Positions 1 through 7,518 of a stretch of DNA of 64,000 nt are shown here, in pieces. The position numbers were made by a program, and so were the translations under genes. Under the pieces are notes generated by a model. It was not told the DNA's origin. It did not search any database and saw nothing but the letters and a program-made list of their open reading frames with translations. Origin of the DNA: JBBAGC01 sp964491265 (lineage in GTDB: Bacteria > Spirochaetota > UBA4802 > UBA5550); the NCBI GenBank assembly GCA_964491265.1, contig CAZBFP010000008.1:78221-142220 (forward strand), given 5' to 3'. The number at the start of each line of letters is the position of its first letter. The stretch's first letter is position 1.

Positions 1-1
1 A

Positions 2-1573
2 TGGCTCCTGTTTTTTGCATTTATCTGGTTTATTATGTTTCGACAGATACAGGGTGCCGGGAATAAAGCCCTGGCTTTCGGGAAGAGCAAGGCTAAGCTC
101 AATCCTGACACGAAAAATAAAGTTACTTTTAATGATGTTGCCGGTGCTGATGAAGCAAAATCAGATCTGGCAGAGATTGTTGAGTTTTTAAAGGAACCCA
201 AAAAGTTTATAAATATTGGTGCGCGCATACCTACAGGGGTTCTCCTTGTGGGCCCTCCAGGAACAGGGAAAACCCTTCTTGCCAGGGCTATTGCCGGTGA
301 AGCAGGAGTACCTTTCTTCTCTATAAGCGGTTCAGATTTTGTGGAGATGTTTGTCGGGGTGGGGGCGTCACGTGTCCGGGATCTTTTTGAACAGGGGAAA
401 AAGAGTGCTCCATGCATTATATTTATAGATGAGATTGATGCAGTTGGCCGCCTCAGGGGTGCAGGTCTTGGCGGAGGACATGATGAGAGAGAGCAGACAT
501 TAAATCAGCTCCTTGTAGAGATGGATGGCTTTGAGGTTAATGAGGGCGTTATTATTATTGCTGCCACAAACCGGCCCGATGTACTCGATCCTGCTCTGCT
601 TCGTCCAGGCAGATTTGACAGGCAGGTGGTTGTTGATACTCCTGATATAAGGGGGAGAGAGAAAATTCTTGCTGTACACACAAAGAAAGTTCCTCTATCA
701 AGGGAAGTTGACCTGAAAGTTATAGCAAGAGGCACGCCGGGATTTACAGGCGCGGATCTTGCGAACCTTGTTAATGAAGCTGCGCTGTTAACTGCAAGGA
801 AAAACAGGAAGCGCGTTACAATGCTGGAAATGGAAGAGGCCAAAGATAAGGTTCTTATGGGGCCGGAGCGCAGGTCTATGCTCATTACAGATTCCGAGAA
901 AGAGATCACTGCCTATCATGAGGCAGGCCATGCTATTCTTGGACTTTTAACAAGTACAGATTCGGTTCATAAGGTTACGATAATCCCGAGAGGAAGGGCT
1001 CTGGGGTTAACAATGCAGCTCCCTACAGAGGAGAAACATATACATTCAACAGTTTACTGGATGAACAAGATCAAAATGCTTTTCGGCGGCCATCTTGCAG
1101 AGGAGATTGTTTTTAAAGATGTTACCACAGGTTCAAGTAATGATATTTCCCGGGCGACAGATATTGCCAGAAAAATGGTTACCGAATGGGGGATGAGCAG
1201 CAAAATCGGCCCCATATCCTTTGGTCAGAAAAGCGAGCAGATATTTCTGGGCCGTGAAATTTCTCAGCATAAGGATTACAGTGAGTCCACATCTCAACTG
1301 ATCGATCAGGAGGTTAACCGTATTATCACCGAGTGTCTTGCAGATGCAAAGCAGATGATTATGGATAACTTCGAAAAATTTGATACACTTGCAAAGTATC
1401 TTATTGAAAGAGAATCTTTGAATGCAGAGGAGATACTTCTGATTTTCAACGGAAAGCCTCTTCCGCCTATGGCTTCGATTAAAAACGGCAATAAAGAGGA
1501 GCATATCCAGGCTTCAGCAGATAAAGGAATTGAAGAAGAGCAAGAAACAGAATCGGAGAAAGAGCTGAATTAG
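2..1573 (+). CDS. ftsH: ATP-dependent zinc metalloprotease FtsH (5' end cut off by window)
   Basis: Membrane-anchored AAA+ protease that extracts and degrades membrane and some cytosolic proteins. The frame is open from base 2, where the codons before the first in-window ATG (35) encode a hydrophobic stretch (WLLFFAFIWFIMF) that fits the end of the second transmembrane helix. The true start therefore lies left of the window. Counting from that ATG, Walker A (GPPGTGKT) is at about residues 73-80, followed by Walker B (IIFIDEIDAVG), the second region of homology ending in RPGRFDR, and the zinc-protease motif HEAGH at about 295-299. The C-terminal tail is acidic and Glu-rich, as is common in FtsH. 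The gene converges on recG, and a 12-bp hairpin covers both stop codons. Identification is secure; only the N-terminus is missing. Confidence 0.97.
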   Translation, partial: WLLFFAFIWFIMFRQIQGAGNKALAFGKSKAKLNPDTKNKVTFNDVAGADEAKSDLAEIVEFLKEPKKFINIGARIPTGVLLVGPPGTGKTLLARAIAGEAGVPFFSISGSDFVEMFVGVGASRVRDLFEQGKKSAPCIIFIDEIDAVGRLRGAGLGGGHDEREQTLNQLLVEMDGFEVNEGVIIIAATNRPDVLDPALLRPGRFDRQVVVDTPDIRGREKILAVHTKKVPLSREVDLKVIARGTPGFTGADLANLVNEAALLTARKNRKRVTMLEMEEAKDKVLMGPERRSMLITDSEKEITAYHEAGHAILGLLTSTDSVHKVTIIPRGRALGLTMQLPTEEKHIHSTVYWMNKIKMLFGGHLAEEIVFKDVTTGSSNDISRATDIARKMVTEWGMSSKIGPISFGQKSEQIFLGREISQHKDYSESTSQLIDQEVNRIITECLADAKQMIMDNFEKFDTLAKYLIERESLNAEEILLIFNGKPLPPMASIKNGNKEEHIQASADKGIEEEQETESEKELN

Positions 1574-1585
1574 TTCAGCTCTTTC
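1558..1585. terminator. Hairpin spanning the ftsH and recG stop codons
   Basis: Bases 1558-1569 (GAAAGAGCTGAA) are perfectly complementary to 1574-1585, with a 4-nt loop (TTAG) that contains most of the ftsH stop codon. The right arm also covers the end of the convergent recG. A 12-bp perfect stem between two converging genes suggests a bidirectional transcription barrier. Neither side has a clear T-tract, so intrinsic termination is an inference. Confidence 0.45.
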
Positions 1586-3674
1586 AGGAAAGTATTTCCA
1601 GAATTCTTTTACTTCGTAACCCTTTCATAAATTCTGAAATGTGAGGATTATCAATTTTTCCTGTTTCAGAATTTATCGGGGGGTGTTTCTTTATTATTTG
1701 ATCAACTTCTTTTTTCGCGCTTTTTATAATATCCATATCCCGCGCTAAATCAGTGAATTCGAAATCTGAAAGACCATGCTGTTTTGTCCCTACAAGCTGA
1801 CCGCTCCCTCTCATTTTAAGATCAAGTTCGGAAATTGAAAATCCATCTGAATTTTCTGTTAATATTCTGATTCTCTCCTGAGCTTCTATGCTGATATTAT
1901 CAGGATGAATAAGGATACAGAATGATTTATGTTCTCCACGGCCGACACGGCCTCTCAGCTGGTGTATCTGGGCAAGTCCGAATCTCTCGGCATGATGTAT
2001 AACCATAACATTGGCATTAGGTATGTCAATACCCACCTCAATCACTGTAGTAGATACCAGAATATCAATGTCGCCTTTGCGGAATAAATCCATTATTTCA
2101 TCTTTCTGATTCTGCGAGAGTCGTCCATGTATCAGTGCAGTCCGGTGCTGTGGGAAAACATTTTCTTTAAGAGTCACATATGTTTCCTCTGCAGATTTCA
2201 GATCGACTTTTTCAGACTCCTCAATAAGGGGGAGTACATAAAACACCTGTCTCCCCTGGCTTATATACCTGGAAATGGAATTATAAATCCCTTTAATGCG
2301 GCTTTCGGGAAATGATAGAGTTTCAATAATATTTCTGTTCAGCGGTTTCTGACGAAGATAGGATACATCCATATCCGCGTAGAGAGTCATGGAGAGAGAC
2401 CTGGGAATAGGTGTGGCTGTCATTACAAGCAGATCTGTATCTTCACCCTTTGACCTGAGTTTTGCTCTCTGCTCAACTCCGAAACGGTGCTGTTCGTCAA
2501 TTATTATATAGGCAAGATCCCTGAACTTAAGTCCTGACTGAATGAGGGCGTGCGTTCCTATTACAATATGTGTCTCTCCTGTTGAAAGAGATGCATATAC
2601 TTTATCCTTCTCCTTTTTCTTCATACTTCCGGACAGTAGCTCACATTTGACAGATGGAGGGAGGAGTTTGAGCGCTGTCATGTAGTGCTGAGATGCAAGA
2701 ATTTCTGTAGGTACCATAATAGCTGCCTGTCTACCTGCTGAAACAGGAATAAGTGCTGAAGCCAGGGCAATTACTGTTTTGCCAGTGCCTACATCACCCT
2801 GGAGCAGTCTGTTCATAGGTACAGTGGATCCCAGGTCTTCTGTAATCTCCTCCAGTGCCTTTTGCTGGTCTCCTGTGAGGTCAAATGAAAGTTCTGCAAT
2901 AAAAGCCTTTAGAAGTCCTGTATCGAAGCCTGTGGATGGTTTTGAAGCCCTGTTTGATATCATTATCCTTGAAACAGCCATATAGTACTGCATAAAAAAA
3001 ACTTCATTAAATGCAAGGCGTATGCGGCATTTTTCTATATGCTCAAAAGTATCGGGGTAGTGAATACCTGAAATTGCCTGTTTCAGCGGAAGCATATTAT
3101 ATTTCTTCAGTATATTGCTGTCTAATGGATCGGTAATCATTTCTCTGTAAAGATCAAGAGCGGATCTTATAAGTCTGCGGAAACCTCTTGAATCGAATCC
3201 CGATTTTCTAAGGGTTTCAGAAGAGCGGTAAAGCGGTATTATTCTCCCGGTGTTTATTGATTTATATTCAGAATTATCATCAAGGAAATCGAAATCGGGG
3301 TGGACAATCTGTTTGCCGCGGAATACCTTAATTACTCCGGAAAAAAGAATAAATTCACCAGGTACAAATATTTTTTCGAAAAAGCTGAGTCCGGCAAAAA
3401 AAATTCCAGCAAGAGTATCTGTACCATCAGTAATTTCAACACGGAGCATTCTTCGACGGGCAGGTACAATTTTTACAGATACAATTGTACCTGCCACGGT
3501 AACTTCATCTTCAGCAAATGTATCAATTATCCTTTTTATAGAGGACCTGTCAAGATACCTCCGGGGTGCGTAATAAAGGAGATCTTCCACAGTTACAATT
3601 CCCGCTTCTTCTTGAAGAACCCGCCCTTTTACAGGTCCTATCCCCTTAATTGAGGTTACAGGAATAGTATGCAA
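1584..3674 (-). CDS. recG: ATP-dependent DNA helicase RecG
   Basis: Branched-DNA translocase that remodels stalled replication forks and Holliday junctions. The N-terminal wedge/OB domain is at about residues 1-150, with a helix-hairpin-like GIGP near residue 11. The helicase core follows: Walker A (GDVGTGKT, about 293-300), the DEQH box in IIIDEQHRFG, TATPIPRS as motif III, and the C-terminal helicase domain with the RGRVGRG motif. Its 696 residues fit the family. The start is a TTG codon one base after the stop of the upstream gene, and no better in-frame ATG precedes it. It is the last gene of a minus-strand set with the small membrane protein and the ThiF-like gene. This is a very clear family match. 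Confidence 0.96.
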   Translation of the reverse strand: MHTIPVTSIKGIGPVKGRVLQEEAGIVTVEDLLYYAPRRYLDRSSIKRIIDTFAEDEVTVAGTIVSVKIVPARRRMLRVEITDGTDTLAGIFFAGLSFFEKIFVPGEFILFSGVIKVFRGKQIVHPDFDFLDDNSEYKSINTGRIIPLYRSSETLRKSGFDSRGFRRLIRSALDLYREMITDPLDSNILKKYNMLPLKQAISGIHYPDTFEHIEKCRIRLAFNEVFFMQYYMAVSRIMISNRASKPSTGFDTGLLKAFIAELSFDLTGDQQKALEEITEDLGSTVPMNRLLQGDVGTGKTVIALASALIPVSAGRQAAIMVPTEILASQHYMTALKLLPPSVKCELLSGSMKKKEKDKVYASLSTGETHIVIGTHALIQSGLKFRDLAYIIIDEQHRFGVEQRAKLRSKGEDTDLLVMTATPIPRSLSMTLYADMDVSYLRQKPLNRNIIETLSFPESRIKGIYNSISRYISQGRQVFYVLPLIEESEKVDLKSAEETYVTLKENVFPQHRTALIHGRLSQNQKDEIMDLFRKGDIDILVSTTVIEVGIDIPNANVMVIHHAERFGLAQIHQLRGRVGRGEHKSFCILIHPDNISIEAQERIRILTENSDGFSISELDLKMRGSGQLVGTKQHGLSDFEFTDLARDMDIIKSAKKEVDQIIKKHPPINSETGKIDNPHISEFMKGLRSKRILEILS

Positions 3675-3675
3675 A

Positions 3676-3990
3676 TTATTCCTCTTCTGCTATATACCAA
3701 ACAGAATCGGGCAGCTGGACATACTTTCCTTCTTTTGTGTAGAAAAAAGTATAGTTCCGTTCATCAGCCCATGAGGTTATTTTTTTTACTCCGGTCCATC
3801 GTTTTACAATTTTACCATCGAAACCGAATACTGTGACAGTAAGGTTTTGTCCTGTAATTGTTTCAATTTTACGCTGAGTGATATTTTTCTGCTCATAGGT
3901 AAAATAGTATTTAAAGTAAATAAAACCGGCGCCAATTGATAAAATCAGCAGGAGTACCAGAAAGATTTTAAATTTTGTTTTTAATCTCAT
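3676..3990 (-). CDS. Small single-span membrane or exported protein, unknown function
   Basis: I do not recognise this 104-residue protein. It has a short basic N-terminus (MRLKTKFK), one hydrophobic helix at about residues 9-27, and then a soluble tail of about 75 residues rich in Lys, aromatic and Thr residues. This is typical of a protein anchored in the inner membrane with a periplasmic tail. An AAGGAG Shine-Dalgarno sequence lies about 7 bases before the ATG. It sits 13 bases after the ThiF-like gene and one base before recG, so the three are probably co-transcribed. No catalytic motif or cysteine pattern is visible. Confidence 0.75.
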   Translation of the reverse strand: MRLKTKFKIFLVLLLILSIGAGFIYFKYYFTYEQKNITQRKIETITGQNLTVTVFGFDGKIVKRWTGVKKITSWADERNYTFFYTKEGKYVQLPDSVWYIAEEE

Positions 3991-4003
3991 AATTCAGCTC
4001 CTT

Positions 4004-4720
4004 TCAGCTGCAGTAAGTGCATGAGGGATTTTTAGTAATATTCACACGGGTAAACTCCATTGTTTTACCATCAACAAAGAGAATTGTATTCTTTAGATTA
4101 GTACCTGTTCCTGTAATATACTTAACAGCTTCAAGGGCCTGCATGGAACCGAGAATTCCGGCAGTAGCGCCGATAATTCCCGGATTCTTATTCTCCGCAT
4201 CAGAATGAACAAAACAGCCAAGACATGGAGTTTCACCCGGTTTCAGGAATGTAATCTGACCATAATATTCCGATACACCCGCATGGATAAGGGGAATCCC
4301 CATTGCGAGTGACATGCTGTTTAGAATAAAACGGCCTTTGAAATTATCAAGGCAGTCTATAATAATATGAGCGGATTTTATTCTGTCAATAGTTTCATCA
4401 GTGAGGGGTGTGTCAATACAATTGATCTTAACAGTGCTGTTCAGTTCCCTGATTCTTTCAGCTGCTGTAAAAACTTTGCTTTTCCCCACATCGCTTTCTC
4501 TGTAAAGAACCTGCCTGTTGAGATTTGAAACGGAAACTGTGTCAAAATCGCAGATAGTGAATTCACCGATACCTGCGGCAGCAAGATTAAAAAGAACAGG
4601 GCTTCCAAGTCCTCCAGCTCCTGCAACAAAGACATGAGCTGATGTGAGCCTCTCCTGTGTCTCCTCGCTCCACTCTTTTATTGCAAGATGCCTTGCGTAT
4701 TTTCCATATTTATCGTGCAT
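4004..4720 (-). CDS. ThiF/MoeB/HesA-family E1-like adenylyltransferase
   Basis: E1-type enzyme that adenylates the C-terminal Gly-Gly of a small sulfur-carrier protein (ThiS or MoaD type) so sulfur can be attached for thiazole or molybdopterin synthesis. The nucleotide-binding loop GAGGLGS is at about residues 34-40. The ATP-contacting NLNRQ, IIDCLDNFKGR and two zinc-binding CxxC pairs (CLGC, and CTYC at the very end) are also present. At 238 residues it is the compact form without a rhodanese domain. No sulfur-carrier gene lies nearby, so ThiF cannot be told from MoeB here. It heads the operon that continues into the small membrane protein and recG. Confidence 0.9.
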   Translation of the reverse strand: MHDKYGKYARHLAIKEWSEETQERLTSAHVFVAGAGGLGSPVLFNLAAAGIGEFTICDFDTVSVSNLNRQVLYRESDVGKSKVFTAAERIRELNSTVKINCIDTPLTDETIDRIKSAHIIIDCLDNFKGRFILNSMSLAMGIPLIHAGVSEYYGQITFLKPGETPCLGCFVHSDAENKNPGIIGATAGILGSMQALEAVKYITGTGTNLKNTILFVDGKTMEFTRVNITKNPSCTYCS

Positions 4721-4912
4721 TAATTTCTCTTTTATATTATAATAATGAATGATACTGTTTAAAAAAATAATTATTATTCATTTGTCAAATTATTATTAAA
4801 CAGGTATTTGATTACTTTATTGTTAACTGCGAAAATAGAGAATGTTATTATAAAAAACGTTTCTGAATTGCTGCTGAAATAATCAGTTCAATTATTTCTT
4901 TATGACTTGAGG

Positions 4913-4941
4913 TTGACTTTTTTACGGTATTTATAGACAAT
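4913..4941 (+). promoter_or_regulatory. Candidate sigma-70 promoter for the NifX-like gene
   Basis: TTGACT (4913-4918), a 17-base spacer, then GACAAT (4936-4941). The leader to the ATG at 5047 would be about 100 bases. The -10 overlaps the left arm of a spaced inverted repeat, so it may be regulated. Prediction by eye. Confidence 0.4.
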
Positions 4942-4985
4942 GTATTTATTGTTGCAGTTGTATTTTTTTCTTTCTGATTGTCTAT
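4933..4985. repeat. Spaced 9-bp inverted repeat in the NifX-like leader
   Basis: ATAGACAAT (4933-4941) and its reverse complement ATTGTCTAT (4977-4985) are separated by 35 bases. The left arm contains the putative -10 hexamer. It could be an operator pair or a weak leader stem; a chance match in AT-rich DNA is possible. Confidence 0.35.
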
Positions 4986-5046
4986 TCAGGAAGAGCTTTA
5001 ATCTGCATAGTAAGTGTTTTTGAATTATAAACAGGAGATTTATTAT

Positions 5047-5406
5047 ATGAAAATCGCATTACCATCAAAAGGAACAATGATAGATGATCACTTCGGACAC
5101 TGTGATCATTTTACAGTTTTTACACTTAATGAGAATAAAGAAATCATTCAGGAGGAGAAGGTCCAGTCACCTGCAGGATGCGGCTGCAAATCGAATATTG
5201 CAGAAACACTTGCTCAGCTGGGAGTAAAGGTGATGCTTGCGGGGAATATGGGTGGCGGAGCTGTGAATGTTCTGGCTGCCAGCGGCATAGAGGTGGTGAG
5301 AGGCTGCTCAGGAGATATAAGGAGCGCTGCGGATAATTGGATCAATGGAACTTTGACAGATTCAGGAAAAGGGTGCAGCGGTCATGGCCATGAGTGTGTA
5401 CACTGA
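5047..5406 (+). CDS. NifX/NifB-type dinitrogenase cofactor-domain small protein
   Basis: A 119-residue protein of the family related to the NifB C-terminus, NifX and NafY, which bind iron or iron-molybdenum clusters. Stand-alone members also occur in organisms that do not fix nitrogen, and their function is uncertain. Family features seen are the opening MKIALPSKG, DDHFGHCDHFTVF, the cysteine pair in AGCGCKS, GNMGGGAVNVL and IEVVRGCSGDI. A Cys/His-rich tail (GCSGHGHEC) could bind metal. I chose the ATG at 5047 over an upstream in-frame start at 5014, because GGAG sits 9 bases before it and the conserved domain begins immediately. No nif structural genes are in the window. Confidence 0.85.
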   Translation: MKIALPSKGTMIDDHFGHCDHFTVFTLNENKEIIQEEKVQSPAGCGCKSNIAETLAQLGVKVMLAGNMGGGAVNVLAASGIEVVRGCSGDIRSAADNWINGTLTDSGKGCSGHGHECVH

Positions 5407-5428
5407 GATTCAATAGCGCCTCTGCTGT

Positions 5429-5458
5429 TTGACGGATCACAGGTTCAAGCGGAATAAT
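5429..5458 (+). promoter_or_regulatory. Candidate promoter for the small Lys-rich gene
   Basis: TTGACG (5429-5434), an 18-base spacer and AATAAT (5453-5458). The start would be near 5465, leaving about a 32-base leader that carries the AGGGAGG Shine-Dalgarno sequence. It supports independent expression of the tiny gene. Confidence 0.45.
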
Positions 5459-5496
5459 TACTAATAAATGCGGGGGTAACTCCAGGGAGGATTGCA

Positions 5497-5601
5497 ATGG
5501 CTAAGGGGAAAGATAAAGCAAAAAGTGAAGTGAAAAAAAAGCCTGAAAAAACATTAAAAGAGAAGAGAAAAGAGAAACAGGAGAAGACTCCGAAAAAATA
5601 A
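5497..5601 (+). CDS. Tiny Lys-rich protein (34 residues)
   Basis: A 34-codon reading frame beginning MAKGKDKAKSEV and ending in TPKK. Half of its residues are Lys or Arg (16 and 1) and it has no hydrophobic core, so it is probably disordered and could bind nucleic acid. Three things argue it is real: a near-perfect AGGGAGG Shine-Dalgarno sequence 6 bases before the ATG, a promoter-like sequence upstream, and a strong terminator about 55 bases after the stop. I do not know its function; nucleic-acid binding is an inference from charge alone. Confidence 0.65.
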   Translation: MAKGKDKAKSEVKKKPEKTLKEKRKEKQEKTPKK

Positions 5602-5656
5602 TTATATTTTCTGTCCTGAGCAGGCAGAGAGAGCCCCGGAACTTTTTCTTTAACAA

Positions 5657-5685
5657 AAAAACCCCTGATTAAATCAGGGGTTTTT
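5657..5685. terminator. Bidirectional rho-independent terminator
   Basis: A stem of CCCCTGATT paired with AATCAGGGG, flanked by a run of A on the left and T on the right, works in both directions. It would end the small Lys-rich gene transcript on the plus strand and the tRNA-Thr/tRNA-Tyr transcript on the minus strand. Confidence 0.88.
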
Positions 5686-5688
5686 AGC

Positions 5689-5770
5689 TGGTGAGGGAAG
5701 GATTCGAACCTTCGAAGGCTGCGCCGACAGATTTACAGTCTGTTCCCTTTGGCCGCTCGGGAACCTCACC
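5689..5770 (-). tRNA. tRNA-Tyr (anticodon GTA)
   Basis: On the minus strand a 7-bp acceptor stem (GGTGAGG with CCTCACC), the anticodon arm with GTA in an ACTGTAAAT loop context, a long variable arm as in bacterial tRNA-Tyr, and a T arm with GGTTCGAATCC are all visible. The discriminator base is A and CCA is not encoded. It lies 12 bases after tRNA-Thr and just before the shared terminator. Confidence 0.95.
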
Positions 5771-5782
5771 GGGTTGTTAAAG

Positions 5783-5855
5783 AGCTGGCGAGAGGAATTG
5801 AACCCCCAACAAGCTGATTACAAATCAGCTGCTCTACCGATTGAGCTACGCCAGC
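5783..5855 (-). tRNA. tRNA-Thr (anticodon TGT)
   Basis: A complete cloverleaf on the minus strand: acceptor stem GCTGGCG/CGCCAGC, D arm AGCTCAATCGGTAGAGC, anticodon stem GCTGA/TCAGC with loop TTTGTAA (anticodon TGT), and T arm GGGGGTTCAATTCCT. CCA is not encoded. It is first in the two-tRNA transcript with tRNA-Tyr. Confidence 0.95.
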
Positions 5856-5870
5856 TTAGCAACGGGAATA

Positions 5871-5899
5871 CAGATAATTTTATATGACATAACTGTCAA
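5871..5899 (-). promoter_or_regulatory. Candidate promoter of the tRNA-Thr/tRNA-Tyr transcript
   Basis: On the minus strand a perfect TTGACA (complement of 5894-5899), a 17-base spacer and a weak -10 TATCTG (complement of 5871-5876) precede the first tRNA by about 15 bases. The position is right for a tRNA promoter, but the -10 is a poor match. Confidence 0.5.
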
Positions 5900-5922
5900 A
5901 CTATTTTTTTAAAATAGTTTGA
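5896..5922. repeat. AT-rich perfect hairpin beside the tRNA promoter
   Basis: TCAAACTATTTT (5896-5907) and AAAATAGTTTGA (5911-5922) form a 12-bp stem with a 3-base loop, followed by TATTTTTTT on the plus strand. It overlaps the tRNA -35 box. It could stop plus-strand readthrough or be an operator; function not known. Confidence 0.45.
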
Positions 5923-6088
5923 TATTTTTTTAACAGTAAATAAATTGTTCATATAGTTGCACTTCTCTGCGCTGCAGGAAAGGCGTAGTTATGATTTTAC
6001 CGGTTTTTGACCGGGCATTAATATTTATATTGCATCATTTTATCGGATATTAATATTTTTTCATGACTTAATGAGTTTTTTTATTGTC

Positions 6089-6117
6089 TTGACAGATAGC
6101 TTTCTTTTATTGATATA
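6089..6117 (+). promoter_or_regulatory. Candidate promoter of the TolC/HlyD/ABC operon
   Basis: Perfect TTGACA (6089-6094), a 17-base spacer and GATATA (6112-6117), about 36 bases before the chosen start codon of the outer-membrane channel gene. Confidence 0.55.
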
Positions 6118-6153
6118 AAGAGTTAAGTGGAATTTTAAAAAATACGGGTGCTG

Positions 6154-7518
6154 ATGAAATCCAGGAAAATAATAATTTTATCTGTCCTTCTCTATATTGT
6201 TTCAGGGTTAAGTGTTGATGCTTTTTCAAGGGCTATTACCATTGAGGAGTGTATAGACATCGCTCTACAGAATCATCCTGATGTTTTTGTATCAATCGAA
6301 GATAATAAAAAAAGTATCTCTAACTACATAGCTGCAGTTTCAGCCAGCAGTGTTTTAATTAATGGTGAGCTAAAAACAGTTGAGTATGCTAAAAAAGACT
6401 CCAATGCTAATACCGCATTCAGTATTCCGGGACAGGATACTGATGTGGGGCTCTTTGCCGGACTTACTGTTGTATACAATCTTTACGATGCGAGAAAGGA
6501 TATAATTTCTGAATCTGCTAAAGTAAACATTGATATTACTAAAATCAATAAACAGCGATCGATGGATAGGCTTACACTTGATGTTAAGAAGGCTTACTAC
6601 GGTTATCTTCAGTCTAAAAAAACACTAGAACTGCGTGAAGAGATTTACGAAAAAAATCAGAAAAAAGCTAATCTTGCCCGGCTTCTTTTTGAAAACGGGT
6701 CAAGACCAGTACTTGATGTTACAAAGGCTGAGCTTGATCTTGCAGATGCTCAGCTTCTTCTGGAAAAAGCCAGAAATAATGAAATAAAAATGAAGCTTAG
6801 TCTCTTTTATTCTATGGGACTTGAAGAGGAAGGCGTTGTAGATATCAGCCCTGTAGATAGGGAGGATCTCCCTGAACTGAAATTTACCGTTGATGAGCTT
6901 TATAAGCTTGCAGATATTTATAACCCGATGATAAGAAAAACCAAGCTTGAAAAGAGAATTGCACGGCTAAAGATTTCACAGGAACAGGCAAATCATTTTC
7001 CCAGGGTTGATTTTATTCTTGGTCTGGGATATGAAAACCAGAAATTAACAGGTGGAGATAATTTTTCTGAAAATTTTAAAGGTGACAACTGGAGTCCTGC
7101 TTTTCATGGAATGATTAAAGCATCTGTTCCTGTATATTCAGGCGGAAGAACATCCGCTATGGTTGATTCTGCTACAAGTGATTTTAATATACTATCTCTG
7201 CGGGAGAAGGAAATACTCACAGGTACAAAAAACACAATCAGGGATAATGTAAGAAGTCTTGATGAAATACAACGTCAGATTGAGCTTTCCATTCTTATTA
7301 AAGAGAATGCTGAAAGGCATCAGCTCCTTGCTCAGAGAAGTTATGAACATGGCATCGGCTCTCTCATGGAGCTACAGGATGCAGAACTCAGTGTAATCAG
7401 GGCAAGACTTGGTCATATGGAGGCAAGATATTCCTATCTCCTGACTATGGCATCGCTTGCAAATACAATCGGTATTGGAGAGGAAGCAATATGTATAGAC
7501 CGGGCAGAAACGCGATAA
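6154..7518 (+). CDS. TolC-family outer-membrane efflux channel
   Basis: Outer-membrane/periplasmic channel of a tripartite export system. A signal peptide (MKSRKIIILSVLLYIVSGLSV, cleaved near DAFSRA) is followed by two internally similar halves of long amphipathic helices typical of outer-membrane efflux proteins. Recognisable pieces are ITIEECIDIALQNHP at the N-terminus, KAYYGYLQSKK, and VPVYSGGRTSAMV at the start of the second half. Length is 454 residues. I prefer ATG 6154 to a GTG at 6148 because a short GGGTG precedes it and the signal peptide then begins normally. The next gene overlaps it by 28 bases, so the two are translationally linked. Confidence 0.9.
   Translation: MKSRKIIILSVLLYIVSGLSVDAFSRAITIEECIDIALQNHPDVFVSIEDNKKSISNYIAAVSASSVLINGELKTVEYAKKDSNANTAFSIPGQDTDVGLFAGLTVVYNLYDARKDIISESAKVNIDITKINKQRSMDRLTLDVKKAYYGYLQSKKTLELREEIYEKNQKKANLARLLFENGSRPVLDVTKAELDLADAQLLLEKARNNEIKMKLSLFYSMGLEEEGVVDISPVDREDLPELKFTVDELYKLADIYNPMIRKTKLEKRIARLKISQEQANHFPRVDFILGLGYENQKLTGGDNFSENFKGDNWSPAFHGMIKASVPVYSGGRTSAMVDSATSDFNILSLREKEILTGTKNTIRDNVRSLDEIQRQIELSILIKENAERHQLLAQRSYEHGIGSLMELQDAELSVIRARLGHMEARYSYLLTMASLANTIGIGEEAICIDRAETR

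Larger units (their letters stand above)
4721..5046. other. Divergent intergenic region between the ThiF-like and NifX-like genes
   Basis: This is 326 bases of very AT-rich DNA with no plausible gene. It must hold promoters for both flanking genes. For the leftward gene, a TATAAT-like hexamer (complement of 4736-4741) lies about 16 bases before the ATG with a poor -35. For the rightward gene, a better promoter and a spaced inverted repeat are listed separately. An imperfect inverted repeat with arms TGTTTAA and TTAAACA lies at about 4756-4801. Confidence 0.6.

Noticed and set aside
505..909. Minus-strand frame inside ftsH and many similar antisense frames across the window
   Set aside because: They lie wholly within well-supported genes, lack ribosome-binding sites and domains, and are explained by codon bias.
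5896..5922. CRISPR-like or terminator interpretation of short AT-rich palindromes
   Set aside because: There is a single palindrome without regularly spaced copies; AT-only stems are weak terminators, so it is listed only as a hairpin.
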